43,319 nt of DNA. Source: Candidatus Heimdallarchaeota archaeon. GTDB taxonomy: Archaea > Asgardarchaeota > Heimdallarchaeia > Heimdallarchaeales > Heimdallarchaeaceae. Shown in pieces: positions 1 to 7,657 of this stretch. Under the pieces are notes generated by a model, which saw nothing but the letters and a program-made list of their open reading frames with translations, had not been told where the DNA came from and made no database searches. Numbering within the stretch: position 1 is the stretch's first letter; each line of letters opens with the position of its first letter. Both the position numbers and the translations under genes were made by a program. The stretch covers positions 1 through 43,319 of the forward strand of contig JAUWJS010000008.1 in the NCBI GenBank assembly GCA_030607575.1, read 5' to 3'.

Positions 1-1201
1 AATCTCTGCCTATGGCCATCAATGCTATTGGTTTATTTGACTTATCAGTAATGATTGCAGCACTAAGTTCAATTGGAAAACTTTCACCATTCTTTTTAAG
101 CATAGTATATTCAAAAGAACCTTTCAGGCTTGAAAACATTTGTTTTCTCATTCTCTCCATAACTCTATCATGATCCTCAGGAGCAGTAAACTCCATCATT
201 GAGCACCCAATCAATTCCTCTGGCTTATCCACTCCGTGCATGACTGCAGCTTGTTGATTAGCTAATGTAATGTTACCCTTTAAGTCTGCAAGAACAATAG
301 AATCAGGGGATGTATCTACTAATTTTCGATACTTTTCTTCACTCTGTTGCAAAGCTGCTTCTATTTCCTTTCTTTGAGTAATATCGTCTCCTACTCCCAA
401 TATTTTAATCACTTTATCATTTTCATCTTTTATAGTTGTATTACGCCAAGCAATTATCCTTTTTTCTCCATTTTTTGTTTCCATTTCAATCTCAAAATAC
501 GGGGTTGGTTTTTGCATACCCACAATAACTTGTTGGAAACTGAATCTTAATTCATCTACATATTCTGATGAATAAACAGTTGTGAACCAGTTATTACCTA
601 GTAAATCCTTCTCAGTGTAACCTAATACATAGGTTACTTCTTTGTTCATTAATTCAACAATCTCATTCTCATTTACGATTACAAACATGACATTTGCTTC
701 GTTCAGATAATGTTGAGTAAGGTCCTTCTCTCTTCTTATAATTTTTTCACTTTCTGTTAGAGCTTGTTCGGCTTTTTTATGTCTGAGAACTGTACGAATT
801 TGATGCACAAGTTCAGTATATTGACTTTTTGCATCTAAACCTTTTCTGATATAATAATCTGCTCCAAGGTTAAGAGCATCAATTACAACTTCTTCTCTTC
901 CTCTACCTGTAAAGATTATGAAAGGTATTTGAAACTCTTTTTGCTTTATCTGCTTCAACAAATCTAGTCCATTCAGATTCTCCATCAGATAATCGCATAC
1001 TATGATGTCAATATTATCATCTTTTATTCTCTCAAAAACCTCCAAGGGATTCCTTAAAGACTCGACTTGTATCTCTCCTTCACTCATTTTTTCAACAAAT
1101 TCCTTTGTTAAGAAGAGAAAATCTTCTTCGTCATCAATATGCAATACTCTGATTACATCAGGTGAAAATTCATCCTTTTCAACTTTTTTAGATTTCACCA
1201 T
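1..1201 (-). CDS. Response-regulator receiver plus PAS sensor protein, C-terminus beyond window
   Basis: This frame is open from the window edge and is missing from the ORF track because its stop lies outside. The start ATG at 1201 has a strong AGGAGG ribosome binding site about 7 nt upstream. Residues ~17-135 form a receiver domain with the acidic pair in HIDDEED, the phospho-acceptor Asp in IIVCDYL and the conserved Lys in GADYYIRKG. Two PAS domains follow (about 150-270 and 285-400); the second is cut by the window edge. The FTGRGREE and GADYY stretches are typical of archaeal receiver-PAS proteins, which usually end in a histidine kinase domain. That part is not visible, so kinase activity is inferred. 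It is probably a cytoplasmic signal-transduction protein, since no membrane segment is seen in the part present. The ORFs at 347-550 and 1002-1277 are shadows of it. Confidence 0.9.
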   Translation of the reverse strand, partial: MVKSKKVEKDEFSPDVIRVLHIDDEEDFLFLTKEFVEKMSEGEIQVESLRNPLEVFERIKDDNIDIIVCDYLMENLNGLDLLKQIKQKEFQIPFIIFTGRGREEVVIDALNLGADYYIRKGLDAKSQYTELVHQIRTVLRHKKAEQALTESEKIIRREKDLTQHYLNEANVMFVIVNENEIVELMNKEVTYVLGYTEKDLLGNNWFTTVYSSEYVDELRFSFQQVIVGMQKPTPYFEIEMETKNGEKRIIAWRNTTIKDENDKVIKILGVGDDITQRKEIEAALQQSEEKYRKLVDTSPDSIVLADLKGNITLANQQAAVMHGVDKPEELIGCSMMEFTAPEDHDRVMERMRKQMFSSLKGSFEYTMLKKNGESFPIELSAAIITDKSNKPIALMAIGRD

Positions 1202-1308
1202 TCGAACAACCTCCTATTACATAAGTGCAAAGGGCTATAATTGTTTTTTCTTAAGGAAAAACAAAAATACTTCTTAGTTTTAACTTATAACATAGAAGTT
1301 GGTACTCT

Positions 1309-1632
1309 TTGAGATATAATTTTGCAGAATCTGTAGGAGAAGAAATAACTCTATCTGGGAATATATCAAAAATCCCATGGCAACATTTAATTCAATTTAT
1401 TAGTGATAGGGATAATATAAATTATTTTGATTTAGAAAACGGAGAACCAATTGTTATTTATTCTCGAGAACCAATTGTTATTTATTCTCGAGAACCAATT
1501 ACGTGCAGAGGAAAAATGAAAATTAATGGGGAAGTAATTCTTACTAAAGGAAGCTCCAAAAGACCGCAAAAAATTGATGAAACATATCAAGAATATCAGC
1601 TTCTGGTAGACTCATGGGAGTGTATAGAGTAA
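1309..1632 (+). CDS. Small OB-fold-like hypothetical protein with internal tandem repeat
   Basis: A 107-aa protein of unknown function. No ATG is available: the first usable codon is TTG at 1309, and an in-frame TAA lies at 1288. The pattern of short beta-strand-like blocks (EEITLSGNISKIPW, ITCRGKMKINGEVIL, YQLLVDSWECIE) looks like an OB fold, which is a guess from pattern only. Residues ~47-62 are an exact in-frame duplication of EPIVIYSR caused by a 24-bp DNA repeat. Removing one copy would give a normal-looking protein of about 99 aa. It lies 28 bp upstream of the HEAT-repeat gene on the same strand and may be cotranscribed with it. Confidence 0.6.
   Translation: MRYNFAESVGEEITLSGNISKIPWQHLIQFISDRDNINYFDLENGEPIVIYSREPIVIYSREPITCRGKMKINGEVILTKGSSKRPQKIDETYQEYQLLVDSWECIE
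1442..1500. repeat. 24-bp direct tandem repeat inside a gene, about 2.5 copies
   Basis: The unit begins GAGAACCAATTGTTATTTAT and ends TCTC. It occurs at 1442-1465 and exactly again at 1466-1489, followed by a partial third copy (GAGAACCAATT) from 1490. The unit is a multiple of three, so it adds eight residues per copy without breaking the frame. Perfect identity suggests a recent slippage duplication or an unstable locus. Confidence 0.95.
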
Positions 1633-1660
1633 TTAACTTTTGTCAGAGAGTGGAAAATAA

Positions 1661-2515
1661 ATGATTGAAGATGATGATGTAGATGCTTTGCTTGAAAGCT
1701 TAAAGGATGAAGATCATCATGTTCGAATTTTTACAATTAATTCCATTGTAGATAACCCAGGCATGAAACAAACAGTTCCAGTTCTTATAGAAATGCTTAA
1801 GGAAGATGTTGCACTAGTAAGGAGCCGTATAGCTTGGGCTCTGGGTAAAATAGGGGATGAAAGAACAATCAATCCTTTAATTCTTGCTTTAAATGATGAA
1901 GAACCTGATGTAAGGAAAAATGCTACCAGATCATTAGGAGATATGATGGTTTTTGATGCTATTCCTACCCTAGTGAACAAATTGGAAGATACCAGTTGGG
2001 AAGTAAGAGCTGAGTCAATTGTAGTGTTGGAACATTTGGGTTGGGTTCCTTCTAGCGAGAAAGAAGAAGCTTTATCTCTTATTGCCAAGGAAAAGTGGGA
2101 AAAGCTGTTAGAACAAGAAAATATTGATGAACAGCTTCTAGAATACTTCATAGATGATCCTGACAAGGATGTTAGATCTAAAATTGCTTGGATTCTGGGT
2201 GAAATTCGAAGTAATAGTTCTATTAAACTTCTCTTTAACCTCTTGATGAATGACAATTTTCAAGATGTAAAAGAACAAGCTGCTTCAGCTATTGCAAAGA
2301 TTGGAGGTAATGAAGGACTATCACTTCTTAAACAAGCTTTAGAGAGTGAAAATTGGTTTATCAGAAAATGTGCTACATCTGCCTTAGGGTATTCTAGGGA
2401 TATACTTGTGGTAGATATTTTAGAGAATTTACTAGAAGATGATAATAGATTCATTAGTGAGAGTGCTAAGGAAGCTCTAGAAAGAATAAAATCCAAACAT
2501 AATATCAAGTCTTGA
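1661..2515 (+). CDS. HEAT-repeat (PBS lyase-like) protein
   Basis: A 284-aa protein made almost wholly of HEAT-like repeats, each about 31 residues with the pattern L..L.D.D..VR..A...LG.IGD....  Examples are VALVRSRIAWALGKIGDER, PDVRKNATRSLGDM and KDVRSKIAWILGEI. About six or seven repeats cover residues 1-275. The family forms curved alpha solenoids used as protein-protein docking surfaces; the partner cannot be read from the sequence. There is no signal peptide or membrane segment, so it is cytoplasmic. The start is ATG 1661, just after the OB-like gene. A second, unrelated-looking HEAT protein lies at 13253-14140. Minus-strand ORFs at 1717-2508 are shadows. Confidence 0.88.
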   Translation: MIEDDDVDALLESLKDEDHHVRIFTINSIVDNPGMKQTVPVLIEMLKEDVALVRSRIAWALGKIGDERTINPLILALNDEEPDVRKNATRSLGDMMVFDAIPTLVNKLEDTSWEVRAESIVVLEHLGWVPSSEKEEALSLIAKEKWEKLLEQENIDEQLLEYFIDDPDKDVRSKIAWILGEIRSNSSIKLLFNLLMNDNFQDVKEQAASAIAKIGGNEGLSLLKQALESENWFIRKCATSALGYSRDILVVDILENLLEDDNRFISESAKEALERIKSKHNIKS

Positions 2516-2600
2516 TAGAGATATATTTAAAATTGAATACATTTTCACTAGGATAGTTAAACATGAGTGAAAATTCCTGAACCCTCATGGAGGAATATTT

Positions 2601-3884
2601 ATGGAAGATATAAGAAGTAAATTGGGCATTTCTAAAGAGAACATAGATGAGATTCAAAAATTCTTAATTGATGAAAACAACCCCTTTGTTAATGACCTTC
2701 TCCAGTTAATAGATAAATATGGAGGAGTTGATGAAATCAATAAGAAATTCAAAGAGGCAAGGAAAATTGAAACCATCTATAAAAAACTCGAAACAGTCAA
2801 TCCCGATTATATTGACGAACTTGAGTGGTTAATAAAACAGAGAGAAAATGAAGCATTCATTAGCGTTGATAACTATAGAAGAAAGATTTTAGGAAATGCA
2901 GTTGATAGAATCAAATTTGACGATTCGTTTGCTGTAACTCTGGAACTTTCAGCTTGCCAATACTTTCCATTTTTAATTAAAGGTGCAAAAAAGGCTATTT
3001 CTAATCAAGATCTTATGCCAGGAAGGATAATCCGTGTTAGGTATATGAAAGAACAAGAAAAAGATGGGGATCTCCTGGCAATGCAAGCAGCCGTTGATAT
3101 AATAGGTGCTTCTATTGTAGAAACTTTAGATACAAAAGGTACAGCTGCTGGTCCTGATGGTATGCCTGTCAATATTCATCTCGGTGGTCCAGATACAATT
3201 ACAGGATACTTTGGAGGGGTGGGTCAGCCAAATGAATTTGCATTGAAATGGGTAGATGAGCTTCTATATTACTATACCAATTATGGTGTAAAACAAGTTT
3301 TGAATATCAATCCTGGAACTGTTATCTTGGGGTATATGCTCTACAAACTTGGAGTAAACAATGAGTTTAAGATTTCAGTGTATATGGGTAATGATAATCC
3401 TTATTCTGTTCTTTGGACTCTGATGACTGCTAAACTCTTTGCTCGAGAAGATGGTACCTCACCATTGATTGGATTCAATCTTTCAAATGCTGTTAACAAC
3501 TGGACAATTGAAATGAGTTCTCAAATTAGAAACAACTTTGGTTTTGAAAACGTTGTTAGACTAGAACATCACATAATTGAAACTTGGAAATCAATTGTTA
3601 GACAACCATATGATAGAACTCAAGAATTGCTTGAAATTGCTCCCAAAGTCAGAAATATTAGTGCTAAACATGAAGGTGGTCCTGTGGATATTGACCCAAC
3701 AAGAGAGCATCCTTCTGATATACTAGATTATTTCCTTACTAAAGAACAAGTAGATGAACAAAATTTATGGCCTCATCTTGAACAAAATTATATGGATCGA
3801 CATACATCTGTGAACAATACAGCTAAAGCTCTTACAGAAAAAGGTTTGAGTTTTATTGCCGCTAGAAAACTCCATTATAGATAA
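2601..3884 (+). CDS. Unrecognised 427-aa protein, probably a metabolic enzyme, paired with an aminotransferase
   Basis: The ATG at 2601 has a clear GGAGG site 7 nt upstream. Residues 1-100 are helical and charged. Residues ~120-330 have the glycine- and proline-rich, alternating strand/helix look of an enzyme core, with stretches such as HLGGPDTITGYFGG, NINPGTVILGYM and GFNLSNAVNNW. A histidine-rich RLEHHIIETW and a KHEGGPVDIDP segment follow. There is no signal peptide, membrane helix or nucleotide-binding loop. I do not recognise the family. The aminotransferase starts within 17 bp of its stop codon, so the two are almost certainly cotranscribed and may act in one amino-acid or amine pathway. 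That link is inference from position. Confidence 0.8.
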   Translation: MEDIRSKLGISKENIDEIQKFLIDENNPFVNDLLQLIDKYGGVDEINKKFKEARKIETIYKKLETVNPDYIDELEWLIKQRENEAFISVDNYRRKILGNAVDRIKFDDSFAVTLELSACQYFPFLIKGAKKAISNQDLMPGRIIRVRYMKEQEKDGDLLAMQAAVDIIGASIVETLDTKGTAAGPDGMPVNIHLGGPDTITGYFGGVGQPNEFALKWVDELLYYYTNYGVKQVLNINPGTVILGYMLYKLGVNNEFKISVYMGNDNPYSVLWTLMTAKLFAREDGTSPLIGFNLSNAVNNWTIEMSSQIRNNFGFENVVRLEHHIIETWKSIVRQPYDRTQELLEIAPKVRNISAKHEGGPVDIDPTREHPSDILDYFLTKEQVDEQNLWPHLEQNYMDRHTSVNNTAKALTEKGLSFIAARKLHYR

Positions 3885-3900
3885 GCTCTGAGTGATAGTA

Positions 3901-5058
3901 ATGAAGGAAATGGCAAACGGAATGTACCGAATTCAAGGAGAAGGAGCCTTTGAATATCTTGCAAAAGCTCAAGCTCAAGAAAGAGAAGGAAAAGAAGTAC
4001 TTCATTTCGAAATAGGACAACCCGATTTTCCCACTCCTCAGAATATTAAGGATTCAGCTTATGAATCAATTGAGAACAATTTCACCGGCTATGTATCAGC
4101 TACTGGAATTTTAGAATTAAAGCAAGCAATTCAAGATGAAATTGAGCAAACCAGAGGATTTAGACCTTCAATTGAGCAAATTTTGATTTTACCTGGTGCT
4201 AAGCCAGGAATTTTCTTTACAATGCTCAGTTTAGTTAATCCTGGTGATGAGGTAATATATCCAGATCCAGGTTTTCCTACATATGGTTCTGTTGTTAAGT
4301 ATCTTAATGCTGGAGATGTCCCAATCCAATTGAAAGAGGAGAACGAATTTCGTTTGAATCTCAATGATATTGAAGAAAGAATCACTGATAAAACAAAGCT
4401 AATCATCCTGAATAGCCCCCAGAACCCTACAGGTTCTGTAATGACGAAAGAAGAAATAGACAGAGTTGCAGAAATTGCAGACGAAAACAATATTTTCATC
4501 TTATCTGATGAGATTTACTCCAAGATGCTCTATGAAGCTTCATTCCATTCACCTGCAGTTCGTGATGAATCAAAAGAAAGGACGATAATTCTAGATGGGT
4601 TCTCAAAATCATATGCTATGACTGGATGGCGATTAGGTTATGTAGTAGGTCCTGAAGAAATAATTGAAAGAATGGGTACATTAATGATTAATGCTTTATC
4701 TTGTACAACATCATTCGTTCAAAAAGCTGGTATAGCTGCTCTAAAAGGAACTCAAGAACCTTTGATTGAAATGATGAAAGCCTTTCTTGAAAGAAGAAAT
4801 GCAATAGTTGAAGGACTAAACAGCATACCCAACTTCACCTGTTTACATCCACAAGGTGCATTCTATGCTTTTCCAAATATCAAAGATACAGGGATGAACT
4901 CTCGAGAGATAGCAGATCATATTCTGTATAAAGCTGGTGTATGTTGTTTACCTGGATCAGCTTTTGGAGAAGGTGGAGAAGGTTATCTTAGGTTTAGTTA
5001 TGCTACATCTATAGAAACAATCCAAAAAGCTGTTCAACAAATCAAGGATTCTTTCTAG
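3901..5058 (+). CDS. PLP-dependent class I/II aminotransferase (aspartate aminotransferase-like)
   Basis: A fold-type I PLP aminotransferase of usual length (about 385 aa). Visible motifs are EIGQPDFPTP near the N-terminus, the substrate-binding NSPQNPTG, the PLP-contacting Asp/Tyr in LSDEIYS, and the Schiff-base lysine in GFSKSYAMTGWRLGYV at about residue 235. The C-terminal LRFSYAT provides the substrate-carboxylate Arg. It moves an amino group between an amino acid and a 2-oxo acid; the exact substrate cannot be told. The ORF track starts at GTG 3892, but ATG 3901 is preceded at 4 nt by GTGAT, a Shine-Dalgarno-type match like others in this window, so I prefer ATG 3901. It follows the unknown 427-aa gene in an apparent operon and converges on the broken amidohydrolase. 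Confidence 0.9.
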   Translation: MKEMANGMYRIQGEGAFEYLAKAQAQEREGKEVLHFEIGQPDFPTPQNIKDSAYESIENNFTGYVSATGILELKQAIQDEIEQTRGFRPSIEQILILPGAKPGIFFTMLSLVNPGDEVIYPDPGFPTYGSVVKYLNAGDVPIQLKEENEFRLNLNDIEERITDKTKLIILNSPQNPTGSVMTKEEIDRVAEIADENNIFILSDEIYSKMLYEASFHSPAVRDESKERTIILDGFSKSYAMTGWRLGYVVGPEEIIERMGTLMINALSCTTSFVQKAGIAALKGTQEPLIEMMKAFLERRNAIVEGLNSIPNFTCLHPQGAFYAFPNIKDTGMNSREIADHILYKAGVCCLPGSAFGEGGEGYLRFSYATSIETIQKAVQQIKDSF

Positions 5059-5066
5059 TAAGATTG

Positions 5067-5882
5067 TTACAAATTTAGTAATTTGGCAATATTCTCTCCT
5101 AAAATCTTATTTTTCTGTTTTTCTGTTAAGTCCATTTTTCTAATTGTCTCTATGTTTAGTTCAAGATTCCTATCTCCTAACGGTGAATCTGAACCAAGTA
5201 AAACTTTGTCTTCACCAAACTTTTCCATAGCAAAACGTATTCTCTTCTCAGAAATGATGAAATATGTTGAAATATCAAAATAGATGTTTTTTAGGCTCTC
5301 CCCTTTCTTGGCGATAGTTTCAAGCCCCATACAATGAGCTATGATATAATTAGCTTTTGGAAATTCTTGAGCTAGCTGTACTAATTTTTTTACTTCTTTG
5401 AAGTTATAAAGATGGATAAAAATTGGTGTGTTTTTTTCTGTAGCAAATTGGGAAATGATTTTCATCCCTTCATCTTCATTTGAGAATTTGTTTAAGCATT
5501 GATGCAGCTTAATTCCAGCAAAAGACATTTTCTCAAAGTTCTGCTCTAAAGTAGAGATTAATTCAGAATCATTAGGATTGGTCCAGAAATATTGAATCAA
5601 TCAGTTAGGATAATCTCTCACGAGTGAAAAAACATATTCATTGTCTATATTGTTCATTTTTTTATGAAAAAGACGCAAGAAGAATACGTTTCCCAATATG
5701 TGAAAATAGTAGTTATATGAAGATTTTCTATAAGCTAGTTTTGGAATTTTGAATTCATAATCTGGATAAGTACCACCTGGGCATAAAACCACTTTATCGA
5801 CACCTAAATTATCCATGAGTGGAATTAATTTCTCCATATAAGCAAATTCTCCAAAAGCATGCGCATGACCATCTATTATCAT
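5067..5882 (-). pseudogene. Amidohydrolase (TIM-barrel metal hydrolase) interrupted by one in-frame TGA
   Basis: Two track ORFs (5601-5882 and 5067-5600) are the N- and C-terminal parts of one reading frame separated only by TGA at 5603-5601. The N-part has the metal-binding HxH (DGHAHAFG). The C-part has GIKLH, IHLYN, IIAHCMG and the final metal Asp in LGSDSPLG. Together these give a 271-aa amidohydrolase of the COG2159/PF04909 kind, with all expected active-site motifs. The break falls in VRDYPN-stop-LIQYFWTNP, where relatives commonly have a basic residue, so a CGA-to-TGA change is the simplest explanation. No frameshift is present and codon use is normal on both sides, so the lesion is young, or is a sequencing error. 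TGA acts as an ordinary stop elsewhere in the window. Confidence 0.78.
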
Positions 5883-5899
5883 TCTTGCGACTTCCGAAA

Positions 5900-6487
5900 T
5901 TATATTTTTTCAGCGATATTAACCATTCTGGCTATTAATTTGAAGAAGTATTTTAATTTGTCAATAGAGGTTAACTTTGCAGATAGGGTGTTTTTATTTG
6001 CAGATATTAGAACCAAATCATTCACAAGTTGGAAGAAGTATTCACTAACATAAGAATCATCTAAAATCTTCATAGCAAGTTTATCATTGTTAGTTCTTAC
6101 GTTAACAAAGTTGATGATACTCATTCCAGTAACCGATTCAAATTCTTTGCTTTTTGAATCTTCCTTAACAGTAACATGCAGAAATAGTGGGAACTCATGG
6201 ATTAATTCAGCATCTATATGAACATCTTTGTCGCTTTCTTCTACTAATGTAATTCTTTGAGTTACATCATCTTCATGTTCAATAGGTAAATCAAATGAGT
6301 ATTTTGTCAAGTATCCTGAGGATTTTCTAATATTATATGCACCAATTTCAATTAGTTTTTGCATTATTGCTGTATCTCGATCACTTGGAGAAGAGTCTTT
6401 TACTTCACCATATTTTTCTCGATAATACTGTTCAGCTGAGGTGATGTTTCTCTTGGGTCGTTTTTTTGAGCCGAAGAATCGTGACAT
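5900..6487 (-). CDS. Unrecognised 196-aa protein
   Basis: A conserved-looking but unrecognised soluble protein. I start it at ATG 6487 (MSRFFGSKKRPKRN); the track uses a TTG three codons earlier. A basic N-terminal patch of about 12 residues is followed by an acidic, mixed alpha/beta region (for example ITLVEESDKDVHIDAELIHEF) and a helical C-terminus. No signal peptide, membrane helix or catalytic motif is seen. It is transcribed away from homoserine dehydrogenase across a 123-bp gap and lies 17 bp upstream of the broken amidohydrolase on the same strand, so the two may once have formed an operon. Confidence 0.65.
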   Translation of the reverse strand: MSRFFGSKKRPKRNITSAEQYYREKYGEVKDSSPSDRDTAIMQKLIEIGAYNIRKSSGYLTKYSFDLPIEHEDDVTQRITLVEESDKDVHIDAELIHEFPLFLHVTVKEDSKSKEFESVTGMSIINFVNVRTNNDKLAMKILDDSYVSEYFFQLVNDLVLISANKNTLSAKLTSIDKLKYFFKLIARMVNIAEKI

Positions 6488-6555
6488 GTAATTCAAATTC
6501 TATTTAGTTGACTGTTCTTTTATACCTTTTGTACTAACAAAGACTCCTTGACAAC

Positions 6556-6565
6556 AAATTTATAA
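6556..6565 (+). promoter_or_regulatory. Archaeal TATA-like box for the hom-AOR operon
   Basis: AAATTTATAA in the divergent gap between 6487 and 6611. A start about 25 nt downstream would give a leader of about 22 nt carrying GAGGG at 6600-6604, 6 nt before the ATG. Confidence 0.5.
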
Positions 6566-6610
6566 GCAATTCCACTTAAAGTAGGCGTGAAAGATTATTG
6601 AGGGCTCAAA

Positions 6611-7657
6611 ATGGAATTTAATATAGCATTTATAGGATTTGGAGTTGTTGGTCAAGGCTTAGTGGAAATCTTACTTGAACAAGAAGAATATCTTAAGAAG
6701 AATTATGATTTCCACTTCAGAGTGGTTGCAATATCTGATACAATTAAAGGTTCTTGGTATAAACGAACTGGTTTGGATTTACAAAAATTACTCAATTTAG
6801 TAAATGAAAATGGCAACTTAAAGGGCTATGGAGATGGAATTGAAGGTTGGGATTCGATTAAGACAATTGAGGAAACCAATGCTAATCTTATTCTTGAAGT
6901 TGCTTGGACTGATCTCAAAACTGGAGAACCAGCAATTACTCATGTTAAAACTGCTTTGAAAAATAAGAAACATGTAGTTTTAACAAATAAAGGACCTATT
7001 GCTCTAGCTGTCAGAGAATTACTAGATTTAGCTAAAGAGAATAGCGTAGAAATGAGATATGAAGGAACTGTTCTTAGTGGAACTCCAGCATTGAATCTTG
7101 GATTAAACAATCTTGCTGGGGCTGGGATAACTAAAGCGATGGGTATTGTAAATGGTACAACTAACTACATTTTAACCGAGATGGAGAAAGGACTTAGCTA
7201 TGAAAATGCACTGAAACAAGCACAAGAATTGGGATATGCAGAAGCAGATCCTACAGCTGATGTTGAAGGTTATGATGCATTAGGAAAAATCGTTATTTTA
7301 GCAAATACCGTCATGGGAGCTAATTTGAGTAAAGATGAGCCCCCATGTGAAGGTATAACAAAAATAACAGCTGAAGATATAGTTAAAGCTAAGGAAGAAG
7401 GGTATAGATGGAAATTAATTGCAGGTGCAGAAATCAAGGATGATGGCTCCGTTGAAGCTTATGTCAGACCTGAAAAATTACCTTTAACTCACCCATTAGC
7501 TAATATAATGGGACCAACTAATGCTCTGACGTATTCTACTAAATATGTTGATGATATAACTATCGTTGGACCTGGTGCAGGAAAAACTCCTACAGGTTTC
7601 GCTTTACTTACTGACATACTTGATATTAACAGGTTACTTTCAAAGAGTTGTCTTTAA
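6611..7657 (+). CDS. hom: Homoserine dehydrogenase
   Basis: Reduces L-aspartate 4-semialdehyde to L-homoserine with NAD(P)H, on the route to threonine and methionine. The Rossmann nucleotide-binding loop is at the N-terminus (FIGFGVVGQG, residues 6-15). The family signature with the catalytic acid and lysine lies at about 204-222 (GYAEADPTADVEGYDALGK), and NGTTNYIL and TNKGP blocks are also present. At 348 aa it is the short monofunctional form: there is no fused aspartokinase and no C-terminal ACT domain, so feedback control through ACT is not expected. The start ATG 6611 sits behind GAGGG. The stop overlaps the next gene as TAATG, which implies coupled translation with the AOR. Confidence 0.93.
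   Translation: MEFNIAFIGFGVVGQGLVEILLEQEEYLKKNYDFHFRVVAISDTIKGSWYKRTGLDLQKLLNLVNENGNLKGYGDGIEGWDSIKTIEETNANLILEVAWTDLKTGEPAITHVKTALKNKKHVVLTNKGPIALAVRELLDLAKENSVEMRYEGTVLSGTPALNLGLNNLAGAGITKAMGIVNGTTNYILTEMEKGLSYENALKQAQELGYAEADPTADVEGYDALGKIVILANTVMGANLSKDEPPCEGITKITAEDIVKAKEEGYRWKLIAGAEIKDDGSVEAYVRPEKLPLTHPLANIMGPTNALTYSTKYVDDITIVGPGAGKTPTGFALLTDILDINRLLSKSCL

Noticed and set aside
347-1277. Plus-strand ORFs of 67 and 91 aa
   Set aside because: Both lie antisense to the receiver/PAS gene, whose motifs are unmistakable; neither has a recognisable pattern.
1717-2508. Minus-strand ORFs opposite the HEAT gene (179 and 82 aa)
   Set aside because: They are antisense shadows: serine- and leucine-rich translations with no protein-like pattern, while the plus strand shows clear HEAT repeats.
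5601-5603. TGA as selenocysteine or a reassigned codon
   Set aside because: TGA ends other genes here (for example 2515), no recoding element was recognised, and relatives usually have a basic residue rather than Cys at this point.
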